Shown in pieces: positions 18,458 to 27,526 of a stretch of DNA of 64,000 bases. This stretch comes from Dysgonomonas mossii DSM 22836 (GTDB lineage: Bacteria > Bacteroidota > Bacteroidia > Bacteroidales > Dysgonomonadaceae): assembly GCF_000213575.1 (NCBI RefSeq), contig NZ_GL892006.1, forward strand, positions 516,614-580,613, written 5' to 3'. Below the pieces are notes generated by a model. That model was not told the DNA's origin. It saw only the letters and a list, made by a program, of their open reading frames with translations, and ran no database searches. The translations under genes were made by a program, and so were the position numbers. Every line of letters starts with the position of its first letter. Position 1 is the first letter of the stretch.

Positions 18458-20440
18458 CTATTCGAGATTATATGTAATACTCAACACCTTAAACTCTGTC
18501 CGGCGGTTTACCTGATCAGCCATCTCCTGTTGCTCTGAGGTGAGCCCTTCTATAAACTCCTCATTCAGTATATCACCCTCTTTCAGAAAGTCATACTTCT
18601 TTACGATAGCTTTGGTAACCGTCTTAGGCTCACTTTTACCTTTGCCCACAGCCGTTAGTCGATCTTTGGATATTCCTCCGGCTATCAGATAATTGACCAC
18701 AGATTCAGCCCTGCGTTGCGAGAGTTTAATATTATAGTCGTCCGACCCTTTTCTGTCGGCATGAGCCGATAGTTCGATTGTTACATTCGGATTGGTATTA
18801 AGCAAGTCGATCAAACCATCCAATTCTTTTTTAGACTCGGGGAGTAATGTCGCCTTGTCGAACTCATAGAATATATTTTCCAATACCACCGGCTTATTGA
18901 TCGGAGTAAGGATGAAATCTAACAGGTAGGTTGAATCCTTCTCTATCGCTATAGTTTTGAGAGACATACGTGTATTCAAGTGATCTTTGGCACTTGCCAG
19001 AAACACATAGTCTACCCCTTGCTTTACGTCCATTTTGTAAGTCCCGTCGTTCTTTCCGGGAAACCTCATATTCGTTCCGTCACGCCCTACAACGCGTATA
19101 GTAGCATTGGTTACAAACTCATCGTCTGTATCCACAATATATCCTTCAGCTATAGTTGTAATTACCGGATATGCAAAAGAATATATATGATCAAATCCTT
19201 TGCCATCGCCACGGTTGGAGCTAAAAAATCCACTTTCTTTGTTTCCTTCGAATGTTATACCAAAATCATCGGCCTGCGAATTTATAGGGAACTTCATATT
19301 CTCTACCTTCCAGCCTTTAGACTTCTTGTCATATTCAGCCTTATATATATCCAGACCACCCATCCCTACATGTCCGTCCGAAGAAAAATAGAGCGTAGAG
19401 TCGTTTCGCATATACGGAAACATTTCGTCTCCTGCGGTATTGATATCCGGCCCCAAATTCTCAACAAATTCGACCAGATCGCCAACCATACTTGCCCGCC
19501 AAATATCTTTACCGCCATAGCCTCCGGGCATGTCGGACACAAAATAAATGTAGTCACCCGAAGGTGTTATCGACGGATGAGCATAAACACTGGTTGTATC
19601 ACGTTTGTTTATTTCTATTTTCGTGCCCTTTCCCCATGATCCCGACGAACGGTATGAGACATATATAGATGGAAAGGATGTATTTACCGAATCGAGTTTT
19701 GTTTGTGTAAAATACATTGCAGAGCCAGTAGCCGAAAATGAAGTTGTGCCCTCGTCAGATGAAGTATTTATCGGTGAATCCAAATGCTCGGGTTTCATCC
19801 AGTTTCCACTCTCGTCTTTGCGAGACATGAATATATCATTGAGCTTAGATCCTGTAATATTGCTTATCGTATCTCCTATAACACCTTCTCGGTTAGATGT
19901 AAAGTACAACTGATCGTAATCGGGAGGAAGCAACATCGGACTAAACTCACCCCGATTGGAATTAAACAAATCCATCCTCTTCACTGTATATAATGTCGGA
20001 TTAGCTTTCCACTCAGGGGCTACCTTTGTACCTTCCAGCCCGTTAAGAGCAAATTTATTATCAGGGAAAAGCTTTAAGAAATCAGCGTAGTAACGAGCAG
20101 CTTGCTTATAATCTCCCACCTTCTGCAACGATCTGGCATATTGCAGATTCAGAGTGCTGTCGTTCACCTTATATCTAACAGCATTAGCATACGCCGCATT
20201 CGCTCGCAGTGGATTGTTTATCAACCTGTAACTCTCCGCCATACGCAAAGCGACTTCTCCTCTTAACTCTCTCTTCTTTACTGGAATGCTGCGGTATATC
20301 TTGCGATACATGTCTGCCGCAACAAAGTATTCTCCTTGTGCAAATTTACGGTCTGCATCTTCCAGTTTTACCTGTTTACAAGAATATGCAAACAATAAAA
20401 GAATAAGGATACTAAATATGTAAGATATAGATCTTTTCAA
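18458..20440 (-). CDS. porE: Type IX secretion OmpA-family lipoprotein PorE
   Basis: A 660-residue lipoprotein (lipobox AYSCK, lipidated Cys about residue 21). Domains in order: TPR repeats (about 30-135), a WD40/PD40 beta-propeller with YFTSNREG-type blades (about 165-425), a carboxypeptidase-regulatory-like Ig domain (about 430-510), and a C-terminal OmpA peptidoglycan-binding domain with FDKATLLPESKKELD and LSAHADRKGSDDYNIKLSQRR (about 530-655). This order is that of P. gingivalis PorE, which ties the secretion machine to the cell wall. It heads a minus-strand operon with porD and the unknown membrane protein, and has a -7 box 39 bp upstream. Confidence 0.9.
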   Translation of the reverse strand: MKRSISYIFSILILLLFAYSCKQVKLEDADRKFAQGEYFVAADMYRKIYRSIPVKKRELRGEVALRMAESYRLINNPLRANAAYANAVRYKVNDSTLNLQYARSLQKVGDYKQAARYYADFLKLFPDNKFALNGLEGTKVAPEWKANPTLYTVKRMDLFNSNRGEFSPMLLPPDYDQLYFTSNREGVIGDTISNITGSKLNDIFMSRKDESGNWMKPEHLDSPINTSSDEGTTSFSATGSAMYFTQTKLDSVNTSFPSIYVSYRSSGSWGKGTKIEINKRDTTSVYAHPSITPSGDYIYFVSDMPGGYGGKDIWRASMVGDLVEFVENLGPDINTAGDEMFPYMRNDSTLYFSSDGHVGMGGLDIYKAEYDKKSKGWKVENMKFPINSQADDFGITFEGNKESGFFSSNRGDGKGFDHIYSFAYPVITTIAEGYIVDTDDEFVTNATIRVVGRDGTNMRFPGKNDGTYKMDVKQGVDYVFLASAKDHLNTRMSLKTIAIEKDSTYLLDFILTPINKPVVLENIFYEFDKATLLPESKKELDGLIDLLNTNPNVTIELSAHADRKGSDDYNIKLSQRRAESVVNYLIAGGISKDRLTAVGKGKSEPKTVTKAIVKKYDFLKEGDILNEEFIEGLTSEQQEMADQVNRRTEFKVLSITYNLE

Positions 20441-20478
20441 GCTTTTTTCAGGTTATTACAATAAGTTATTACAGTTTA

Positions 20479-20486
20479 CAAATATA
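20479..20486 (-). promoter_or_regulatory. -7 promoter box of the porE-porD operon
   Basis: CAAATATA on the plus strand is TATATTTG on the minus strand, an exact TAnnTTTG, 39 bp before the porE ATG. No clear -33 element. Confidence 0.4.
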
Positions 20487-20601
20487 ACTCATTTCTGCTT
20501 AGAATATTGCTTCCCCAAACGGGAAACATGACAGGCTAATTATCAAGCCTTTATTCTTTTTCGCAGAACTTTACATTTCCTGCCAAGAGAATCCTATTTC
20601 T

Positions 20602-20652
20602 CAAAAAGTAACAACCAGCGGTCACAGGAGCAAAGCGTATGTAAAAGTAACA
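20602..20652 (-). repeat. Right arm of a 51-bp perfect inverted repeat
   Basis: Exact reverse complement of 12050-12100. The copies are 8.5 kb apart and enclose porP-porK-porN, the small secreted protein gene and the porE operon. The bases just outside both ends differ between copies, and diverged similarity continues only on the ACATACGC side. Confidence 0.95.
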
Positions 20653-20768
20653 GTATTTTACTGCTTTTTATGTGTCACTTTCTTTCTTAATCTTTCCCCT
20701 CATAAGGGAATACTATTCACCCTATTAATAAGATAAATTCAATAAAAACAAATATATCTAAATAATAA

Positions 20769-20799
20769 GAAAGGGATACTCTATGCGAATATCCCTTTC
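20769..20799 (-). terminator. Terminator of the serC-serA operon
   Basis: GAAAGGGATA (20769-20778) pairs perfectly with TATCCCTTTC (20790-20799). On the minus strand it is followed by an interrupted T-run (TTATTATT). Confidence 0.65.
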
Positions 20800-20827
20800 A
20801 AAAAAGTATAGTTAGATAGGTGTTATC

Positions 20828-21751
20828 TTACTTTCCATTTACTCTGAAACGTTCATTACCGTTCTTAATGAAGTCTACTATTTGATTGGCTGCAGCAATA
20901 CCGGCATTGATATTTGCCTCTTCGGTTTGCGCACCCGATTTTTTAGGTGTAGAGAAATATCTTCCTGCAAATTTTTCTGTCATTTCAGCATGATTGCCGG
21001 GAAGTACATCTGTTACATATTTGAAATCTTTACGTTCTTCCATTACCTTCACTATCGAAGCTTCATCTACTACTTCTTTACGAGCAGTATTCAGCAGCAA
21101 TGCATTTTTAGGCATTTTGCTAATCAACTCATAGTTTATAGAATTAGCGGTTTCGTCTGTAGCAGGCATATGCAAAGATACGTACTGACATGTAGTGTAT
21201 AATTCTTCGGCAGAACCAACAGCTTTTACGCCTTCTTTTTCGATAGCTTCTTTAGACAGGAACGGGTCGAAAGCATAAACTTCCATACCAAAGCCTTTGG
21301 CTATACGAGCAACATTGCGCCCTACATTTCCATAAGCGTGGATTCCCAGTTTTTTGCCCAAAAGCTCTGTTCCCGATGTACCTTTAAAGAAACTGCGAAT
21401 AGCGTATACAGCAAGACCAAAGACCAACTCTGCAACAGCGTTAGCATTCTGTCCCGGAGTATTCATCACGCATATCTTGTTTGCTGTAGCAGCTTCCAAA
21501 TCTATATTATCATAACCTGCTCCTGCACGTACAACAATCTTTAGATTCTTAGCAGCATCCAATACTTCCTTGTCGAAGATATCGCTACGAATAATTGCAG
21601 CATCAACATCAGCTACCGCATCTAGCAATTGTTTCTTCTCTGTGTACTTTTCGAGCAAAACCAATTCAAATCCGGCTTTCTCTATAACTTCTCTGATTCC
21701 AGTTACAGCCTCAGCAGCAAATGGTTTGTCTGTAGCAATAAGTACTTTCAT
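20828..21751 (-). CDS. serA: D-3-phosphoglycerate dehydrogenase
   Basis: A 307-residue NAD-dependent enzyme that makes 3-phosphohydroxypyruvate, the first step of serine synthesis. The D-2-hydroxyacid dehydrogenase family motifs are present: VVRAGAGYDNID near residue 91, GKKLGIHAYGNVGRNVA near 131 with the Rossmann glycines, NTARKEVVDE near 222, and a catalytic His in the LPGNHAEMTEKF block. It lacks the C-terminal ACT domain of long SerA forms, as is usual in Bacteroidota. The start overlaps the serC stop by one base (TAATG), so translation is coupled. Confidence 0.9.
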   Translation of the reverse strand: MKVLIATDKPFAAEAVTGIREVIEKAGFELVLLEKYTEKKQLLDAVADVDAAIIRSDIFDKEVLDAAKNLKIVVRAGAGYDNIDLEAATANKICVMNTPGQNANAVAELVFGLAVYAIRSFFKGTSGTELLGKKLGIHAYGNVGRNVARIAKGFGMEVYAFDPFLSKEAIEKEGVKAVGSAEELYTTCQYVSLHMPATDETANSINYELISKMPKNALLLNTARKEVVDEASIVKVMEERKDFKYVTDVLPGNHAEMTEKFAGRYFSTPKKSGAQTEEANINAGIAAANQIVDFIKNGNERFRVNGK

Positions 21752-22824
21752 TATTTAGCTATTTTCTTTTCAAATTCTTTCATTGCATCCACCAATGCCT
21801 GAACACCTTCGATAGGCATAGCATTGTAAATAGATGCACGGAAACCACCAACAGAGCGGTGTCCTTTTAGTTCACACAATCCACGTTCTTTCGCAAATTC
21901 TAAGAATGCTGCTTCGTTTCCTTCATATTCGGAGGTCATCACAAAACATACATTCATCAACGAACGGTCTTCAACCTGACATGTACCTTTAAACACGGAG
22001 CTACGATCGATTTCGTTATATAGCAATGCAGCCTTTTCTTTGTTGCGTTTATACATTGCATCAAGACCTCCATTCGCTTTCAGCCATCTCAATGTTTGCA
22101 TTGCAGCATATACAGGAACAACTGGAGGCGTATTGAACATCGAACCGTTTTCGATATGCGTACGATAATCCAACATTGTTGGGATAGGGCGATTTACCTT
22201 TCCTAATATTTCATCTTTTACGATAACGAAAGTCACTCCCGATGGAGCCAGATTTTTCTGAGCACCACCATATATCAAAGCATATTTTGATATATCTACC
22301 GGACGAGAGAAAATGTCTGACGACATATCTGCAACCAACGGCACCGGAGAATTGAGATCGGTATGTATCTCTGTTCCGAAAATCGTATTATTGGTAGTGA
22401 TGTGGAAATAATCCGCATCGGTAGGAATTGTATAATCTTTTGGGATATAAGTATAGTTAGCAGCCTTAGATGATGCCACTTCAACTACTTCACCAAACAG
22501 TTTAGCTTCTTTCTGAGCTTTACTTGCCCACGTCCCCGTATTCAAATATGCCGCTTTTCTTTCTAGTAAATTAAAAGGTACCATGCAAAATTGCAAGCTA
22601 GCACCTCCTCCAAGGAAAAGCACCGAGTAGCCCGACGGAATTTCTAATAATTCCTTAAACAGTTCAACTGTTTCGTCCATTACAGCCTGAAAATCCTTGC
22701 TCCTGTGGCTTACCTCCATTAAAGAAAAAGAAGAACCATTAAAATCCAGAATAGCTTTTGCTGTCTCCTCCATTGTTTGTTGGGGAAGGATTGATGGCCC
22801 TGCACTAAAATTATATTTCTTCAT
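21751..22824 (-). CDS. serC: Phosphoserine aminotransferase
   Basis: A 357-residue PLP enzyme converting 3-phosphohydroxypyruvate to phosphoserine. It starts with the family signature [27 protein letters not shown] (about 68-79) holds the phosphate-binding GGGAS. The PLP lysine is in [12 protein letters not shown] near residue 197. [16 protein letters not shown] near the C-terminus matches the substrate-binding Arg block. It is first in the serC-serA operon and is followed in opposite orientation by the DUF1015 gene that commonly accompanies it in this phylum. Confidence 0.95.
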   Translation of the reverse strand: MKKYNFSAGPSILPQQTMEETAKAILDFNGSSFSLMEVSHRSKDFQAVMDETVELFKELLEIPSGYSVLFLGGGASLQFCMVPFNLLERKAAYLNTGTWASKAQKEAKLFGEVVEVASSKAANYTYIPKDYTIPTDADYFHITTNNTIFGTEIHTDLNSPVPLVADMSSDIFSRPVDISKYALIYGGAQKNLAPSGVTFVIVKDEILGKVNRPIPTMLDYRTHIENGSMFNTPPVVPVYAAMQTLRWLKANGGLDAMYKRNKEKAALLYNEIDRSSVFKGTCQVEDRSLMNVCFVMTSEYEGNEAAFLEFAKERGLCELKGHRSVGGFRASIYNAMPIEGVQALVDAMKEFEKKIAK

Positions 22825-22877
22825 TTTATATATTAAATTAGGGAATTAAGAACTCTTCAATATTATTTTTTGGACTT

Positions 22878-22885
22878 CAAAATTA
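22878..22885 (-). promoter_or_regulatory. -7 promoter box of serC-serA
   Basis: CAAAATTA on the plus strand gives TAATTTTG on the minus strand, an exact TAnnTTTG, 54 bp before the serC ATG. The -33 element is not evident. Confidence 0.3.
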
Positions 22886-23018
22886 CTAATTATATATGAA
22901 ATACTGTGATTAAGAATGACTTTTATTGATTTTAATTTCAAGAATCTAGCAAAATGCTTTTTGTATCAGAGGTATTTGGATTTTTTACATATTATGATAC
23001 TTTTAGCTATTGTTTTTA

Positions 23019-23026
23019 TATATTTG
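23019..23026 (+). promoter_or_regulatory. -7 promoter box of the DUF1015 gene
   Basis: TATATTTG matches TAnnTTTG, 76 bp upstream of the ATG at 23103. No TTTG at the usual distance. Confidence 0.35.
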
Positions 23027-23102
23027 CATATAGCAAAAAGTAAGATAAGATTGCATTGCCTTAGTTGATTTTTAACCTTATAATCCATTCAATTCAAACA
23101 GC

Positions 23103-24347
23103 ATGGCCCTAATAAAACCGTTTAAAGGAATAAGACCACCCAAAAGTATTGTTCAGCAAATTGCCTCACGCCCCTACGACGTTTTAAGCTCTCTGGAAGC
23201 TCGGCTCGAAGCAGAAGGCAACGAAAAATCTCTTTACCGCATCATAAAACCGGAAATAGATTTTGAAGAAACAATAGATGAACATCATCCCGACGTATAT
23301 CAACGTGCAGTACAGAATTTCAAGAAGTTTCAGGAAAAAGGTTGGTTGGAGCAGGATCCGGAAGAATACTACTATGTATATGCGCAAACCATGAATGAAA
23401 AAACTCAATATGGGCTGGTAGTATGCTCTCATGTAGATGATTACATGAATGGAAAGATAAAAAAACACGAACTCACACGCAGAGATAAGGAAGAAGACCG
23501 CATGAAGCATGTACGTGTGAATAATGCGAATATAGAGCCTGTATTTTTTGCCTACCCTGACAATAAAGACTTGGACAAGATAATAACAAACGCAATATCT
23601 ACTCCGGCCGAATATGACTTTGAAGCAACAGACGGTGTAGGGCATCATTTTTGGGTAATAAAAGATCAAGAGGACATACAACAAATAACGGATATATTTG
23701 CAACTATACCTTACCTGTATATCGCCGACGGACACCATCGCTCAGCAGCGGCAGCACTGGTAGGAGCAGAAAAAGCGAGACTAAACCCTCATCATAGGGG
23801 AGACGAAGAGTATAACTACTTTATGGCTGTTTGCTTTCCTGACAACCAACTCAATATAATAGACTACAACCGTTTGGTAAAAGACCTGAATGGATTAAGT
23901 GTTGCCGAATTTCTCAAGAAACTAAAAGCACATTTTATAATAGAAGAGAAGGGTTCTGACATTGAAAAGCCCACCGCTTTACATAATTTCTCCATCTTTC
24001 TTGACGGCAAATGCTATAGCCTGACTGCAAAAGAAGATACTTACGACGACAACGACCCTATAGGCGTCTTGGATGTGACTATATCTTCGAAGTATATATT
24101 GGACGAAATTTTAGGCATAAAGGATTTGCGTTCCGATCAGCGTATCGATTTCGTAGGAGGAATTAGAGGATTGGACGAACTGAAAAAACGTGTAAACAGC
24201 GGTGAGATGAAGCTGGCACTGGCCTTATACCCGGTCACCATGAAGCAACTGATGGACATTGCCGACTCGGGCAACATCATGCCACCAAAAACAACATGGT
24301 TTGAGCCTAAACTACGGTCGGGACTTGTTATTCACAAGCTCGAATAA
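23103..24347 (+). CDS. DUF1015 family protein
   Basis: A 414-residue cytoplasmic protein of the DUF1015 family. Recognisable blocks are KPFKGIRPPK at the start, ASRPYDVLSS (about 21-30), RIIKPEIDF near 56, and the family's YIADGHHRSAAAALV near residue 205 with two His in a row. In Bacteroidota this gene is habitually encoded beside serC and serA, as here, where it is divergent from them. Family members have been described as possible kinases of amino-acid or sugar metabolism, but no activity should be assumed for this one. Terminator-like hairpin follows at 24391. Confidence 0.88.
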   Translation: MALIKPFKGIRPPKSIVQQIASRPYDVLSSLEARLEAEGNEKSLYRIIKPEIDFEETIDEHHPDVYQRAVQNFKKFQEKGWLEQDPEEYYYVYAQTMNEKTQYGLVVCSHVDDYMNGKIKKHELTRRDKEEDRMKHVRVNNANIEPVFFAYPDNKDLDKIITNAISTPAEYDFEATDGVGHHFWVIKDQEDIQQITDIFATIPYLYIADGHHRSAAAALVGAEKARLNPHHRGDEEYNYFMAVCFPDNQLNIIDYNRLVKDLNGLSVAEFLKKLKAHFIIEEKGSDIEKPTALHNFSIFLDGKCYSLTAKEDTYDDNDPIGVLDVTISSKYILDEILGIKDLRSDQRIDFVGGIRGLDELKKRVNSGEMKLALALYPVTMKQLMDIADSGNIMPPKTTWFEPKLRSGLVIHKLE

Positions 24348-24390
24348 TATATTTTTTCGCTAAACCTCAAGTATAAGAAAGTAAAAATAA

Positions 24391-24429
24391 GCCGATGTTG
24401 CAGAACTCTACAACATCGGCGTTCTTTAT
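24391..24429 (+). terminator. Terminator after the DUF1015 gene
   Basis: GCCGATGTTG (24391-24400) and CAACATCGGC (24411-24420) form a perfect 10-bp stem with a 10-nt loop, followed by a weak T-rich stretch (GTTCTTTATT). Confidence 0.65.
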
Positions 24430-24445
24430 TTGTTATATAAAAAGG

Positions 24446-24453
24446 TATATTTG
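24446..24453 (+). promoter_or_regulatory. -7 promoter box of pncB
   Basis: TATATTTG matches TAnnTTTG, 32 bp before the pncB ATG. The -33 region holds only TTCT at 20 bp spacing. Confidence 0.35.
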
Positions 24454-24485
24454 TCAATTATACAATTTAACACCACCACAGAATT

Positions 24486-25649
24486 ATGATAATAAAACAT
24501 TTTACAGACAACGATCTGTACAAATTTTCCGTCATGTTAGCTATCCAAAAACTATATCCGTGGGCATACGTCCGATATGCTTTCACGAACCGGGGGAAGA
24601 CTCAATTTCCTGAAGGATTCGCCGAACGGATGAAGGAAGAAGTAGCGTCTATGGCTAACCTGCAATTAACAGCCGAAGAGAAGAAATTTATAAAAGCTAA
24701 ATGTTATTTCTTCGATCCCGTATTTGTAGACTTTCTTGAAGGATTCAGATATAAACCGGAGGAAGTGACCATTACTCAAGAAGGAGGAGACCTCAGCGTA
24801 GTAATAGAGGGCTATTGGTACAGAACTGTACTTTGGGAAGTTCCGCTACTGGCAATTATCTCCGAGCTTTATTTTCAGATGACAGGAGCTACCCCGCAAA
24901 ATGTAGAAGAAAATGCAATCATAAAAGCAAAAGCCCTGAAAGAAATGGAAGCCGATTATTCCGAATTTGGTACTCGCAGACGTTTTTCTTTCGACGTAGA
25001 AGATAAAGTTATAGGAGCGCTTCAGGCTCATTCGGGAAAGTACTTCAAAGGGACGAGCAATGTATATTTTGCGATGAAACACAATACGATTCCTATTGGT
25101 ACAATGCCGCACGAATGGTTTATGTTTCATGGCGCAATATTCGGTTATCGGTCGGCAAATATCAAGGGATTGGAAGCATGGGTAGAAGTCTACGACGGCA
25201 GTCTGGGTATTGCATTGACAGATACATACACTACCGATTCTTTTTTCAACTCGTTTAGTCTCAAACAGGCCAAACTATTTGACGGAGTACGCCACGATAG
25301 CGGAGACCCTCTTGTTTTTGCAGACAAGGCGATCTCTTTTTATCAACAAAACCGTATAGATGCTACTTCCAAAACATTAGTATTCAGCGATTCGCTAAAT
25401 CTAGATACTGTAAAAGAAATAAAAGATCATGTTGCCGGACGTATACACGACACGTATGGTATCGGCACATTCTTTTCGAACGATGTAGGATCTAAAGCGT
25501 TGAATATCGTTATCAAACTAACGGATGTAAAACTACATAAGAAAGATGCGAACTTCATGAAAGCCGTAAAACTTTCGGATGTAGCAGGAAAGCACACCGG
25601 AGATCCGAGAGAAATAGATCTAAGCATAAAAACATTAGGACTGGAATAA
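24486..25649 (+). CDS. pncB: Nicotinate phosphoribosyltransferase
   Basis: A 387-residue enzyme joining nicotinate to PRPP to give nicotinate mononucleotide in NAD salvage. FTDNDLYKFSVMLA at residues 5-18 is the N-terminal signature. GTMPHEWFMFHGA near 203 contains the family's phosphorylatable His region, and GVRHDSGDP near 270 is the PRPP-binding acidic block. GIGTFFSNDVG follows near 325. Length agrees with E. coli PncB (~400). It is followed after 14 nt by the Old Yellow Enzyme gene, so the two are likely co-transcribed. Confidence 0.94.
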   Translation: MIIKHFTDNDLYKFSVMLAIQKLYPWAYVRYAFTNRGKTQFPEGFAERMKEEVASMANLQLTAEEKKFIKAKCYFFDPVFVDFLEGFRYKPEEVTITQEGGDLSVVIEGYWYRTVLWEVPLLAIISELYFQMTGATPQNVEENAIIKAKALKEMEADYSEFGTRRRFSFDVEDKVIGALQAHSGKYFKGTSNVYFAMKHNTIPIGTMPHEWFMFHGAIFGYRSANIKGLEAWVEVYDGSLGIALTDTYTTDSFFNSFSLKQAKLFDGVRHDSGDPLVFADKAISFYQQNRIDATSKTLVFSDSLNLDTVKEIKDHVAGRIHDTYGIGTFFSNDVGSKALNIVIKLTDVKLHKKDANFMKAVKLSDVAGKHTGDPREIDLSIKTLGLE

Positions 25650-25663
25650 TAAACAAATAATAT

Positions 25664-26725
25664 ATGTCTAAGCTATTTAGTAATTTATCGATACGTAATC
25701 TTACTCTCAAAAATAGGATTATCATGTCTCCCATGTGTCAATATTCGGCGCATGACGGTTTCGCTACCGATTGGCACCTTGTCCATTATACCAGTAGAGC
25801 TGTAGGTGGTGTAGCAGCCGTTATACAGGAAGCAACCGCCGTTTGTCCCGAAGGTCGTATATCCTATGGAGATTTGGGTATATGGAAAGATGACCATATC
25901 TCAAAACTCAAGGAAATAGTAAAAGTAATCGAAGAAAACGGCTCTATACCGGGAATACAACTGGCTCATGCCGGGCGTAAAGCAAGCTGCGAACTCGGAT
26001 GGAAACGTGGAGAGCAAATAAAAGAAGGCGAAAACAGTTGGCAGACTGTAGCACCCTCCCCTATCCCTTTTTATGAGACAGACAATACTCCGGCAGAATT
26101 GACAGAGGTTGAGATCGAAAAAATCATATACGATTTCGCTCTCGCTGCCCAAAGGTCTATAACAGCAGGATATAAGATAATAGAGATACATGCGGCTCAT
26201 GGATACCTTATCCATCAGTTCTTATCTCCTCTTACCAACCAAAGAAAAGATCAATATGGCGGCACATTCGAGAATAGAATTCGGTTATTGATTAGGATAG
26301 TGGATGCTGTAGGGTTATTATTAGATGAAAGCCACTCGTTATGGGTAAGGATATCAGCTACCGACTGGGTAGACAATGGTTGGAATCCGGAAGAATCGAC
26401 ACAACTAGCATCGTTATTGAAAGATAAGGGAGTAGATGTTATCGATGTATCGTCAGGAGGTAATCTGCCGCACGTAAAAATACCTGTAGGGAAAAATTAT
26501 CAAGTACCTTTTGCCAAAGAAATAAAAAGCCGAACAGGAATACTTACAGGAGCTGTAGGGCTTATTACTGAAGCAAATCAGGCAGAGGAGATTTTACAAA
26601 AAGAGGAAGCCGATCTTATTTTTATCGGCAGAGAATTATTAAGAGATCCTTATTTTGCGCTTCATGCAGCAAAATCGTTGGGAGATGATCTAAAATGGCC
26701 TCTTCAATACGAGAGAGCAAAGTAA
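25664..26725 (+). CDS. NADH:flavin oxidoreductase, Old Yellow Enzyme family (YqjM-like)
   Basis: A 353-residue FMN-dependent TIM-barrel ene-reductase. The Cys in SPMCQYSAHDG (about residue 26) is the redox-tuning Cys of the thermophilic-like YqjM/NamA class. HAGRKA near 104 and EIHAAHGYLIHQFLSPLTNQ near 176 hold the His/His substrate-anion pair and the active-site Tyr. YGGTFENRIRL follows near 205. It reduces activated C=C bonds in vitro; the physiological substrate is unknown. It is 14 nt downstream of pncB and separated from the next convergent gene by a symmetric terminator. Confidence 0.9.
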   Translation: MSKLFSNLSIRNLTLKNRIIMSPMCQYSAHDGFATDWHLVHYTSRAVGGVAAVIQEATAVCPEGRISYGDLGIWKDDHISKLKEIVKVIEENGSIPGIQLAHAGRKASCELGWKRGEQIKEGENSWQTVAPSPIPFYETDNTPAELTEVEIEKIIYDFALAAQRSITAGYKIIEIHAAHGYLIHQFLSPLTNQRKDQYGGTFENRIRLLIRIVDAVGLLLDESHSLWVRISATDWVDNGWNPEESTQLASLLKDKGVDVIDVSSGGNLPHVKIPVGKNYQVPFAKEIKSRTGILTGAVGLITEANQAEEILQKEEADLIFIGRELLRDPYFALHAAKSLGDDLKWPLQYERAK

Positions 26726-26737
26726 AAGTATAAAATT

Positions 26738-26790
26738 AAGCGGCTGTAATGGGAAGGATGACAAACCCTTTTCATTACAGCCGCTTCTCT
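26738..26790. terminator. Bidirectional terminator between the OYE gene and the 26.8-kb gene
   Basis: AAGCGGCTGTAATG (26738-26751) pairs perfectly over 14 bp with CATTACAGCCGCTT (26773-26786). On the plus strand a T-rich tail (CTCTTTATT) follows. Confidence 0.8.
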
Positions 26791-27432
26791 TTATTCTTCC
26801 ATCAAATCGAGGACTCTATCATATCCCCATTTTTCGGCAACATCGTCATCGGACGTGAATCTATTTTGCCATTTAAAGTCTACAACTTCAATACGCTTCG
26901 ATGCCGAGCCATCCCATTCCACAGTAAAGCCCTGATTCTTGAGTTGGGCGACAATTTTGTTACCTATCAATATGGCTTCCTTGTCGTTCTTCTCTTTTTC
27001 TCCATAAAAACCAATACTTAGCACGCCGGTTTGTATTACACGTTCCAAATCCTGCCCGTGATAATAACAATATCCAATAGGTTTTACCCCATTATCTTCC
27101 AGGTCTTGCCATACATCCTGCACATCATATATAGCTTCAGATTGTGTATATCCGGCATTGTGCAATGCTACGATTTTCTCTTTACAAAGGTTGTCGAAAA
27201 CTGTATGCAGCTTATCCGTATCAGTAGGGCGTTGCCATGTTTCACTTTCAGATTCATTTTTCGCATACTCCTTGCCAAAAATATCCCGAATCCACTCTTC
27301 AGAGATTTCGCTTTCCCAGCCTTCATCTTCTACAGCTTCAATAGCCTCTGTAATAATATCTTCTAAAGATTCAAATCCTGATTTTATACTAATAAGGAAA
27401 TGATCATAGAGATACTTTTCATTTTCTGTCAT
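26791..27432 (-). CDS. Conserved hypothetical protein, possibly DUF6891
   Basis: A 213-residue acidic cytoplasmic protein. The N-terminal ~75 residues are helical and Glu-rich, with a W at about 51 and at about 67. The second half has an alpha/beta pattern with KIVALHNAGYTQSEAIYDV (about 86-104), then YCYYHGQDLERV, and ends in VDFKWQNRF. The layout resembles proteins annotated DUF6891, which I could not confirm. No catalytic motif is visible. It stands alone, convergent with the OYE gene and 94 nt downstream of murA on the same strand. Confidence 0.65.
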   Translation of the reverse strand: MTENEKYLYDHFLISIKSGFESLEDIITEAIEAVEDEGWESEISEEWIRDIFGKEYAKNESESETWQRPTDTDKLHTVFDNLCKEKIVALHNAGYTQSEAIYDVQDVWQDLEDNGVKPIGYCYYHGQDLERVIQTGVLSIGFYGEKEKNDKEAILIGNKIVAQLKNQGFTVEWDGSASKRIEVVDFKWQNRFTSDDDVAEKWGYDRVLDLMEE

Positions 27433-27526
27433 AGTGTAAAAAAATTAAGACACTTCCCATCCTTCAGAAACAAAAGAATGTGTACTTGTTTAGTTAGGTA
27501 TCAATTATTTAAAGTTAATATCAATT

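Larger units (their letters stand above)
20441..20827. other. Intergenic region between porE and serA
   Basis: About 390 bp without a supported ORF. It contains a minus-strand -7 box for porE (20479-20486), the right arm of the inverted repeat (20602-20652) with its diverged outward extension to about 20690, and the serA terminator at 20769-20799. Confidence 0.6.
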
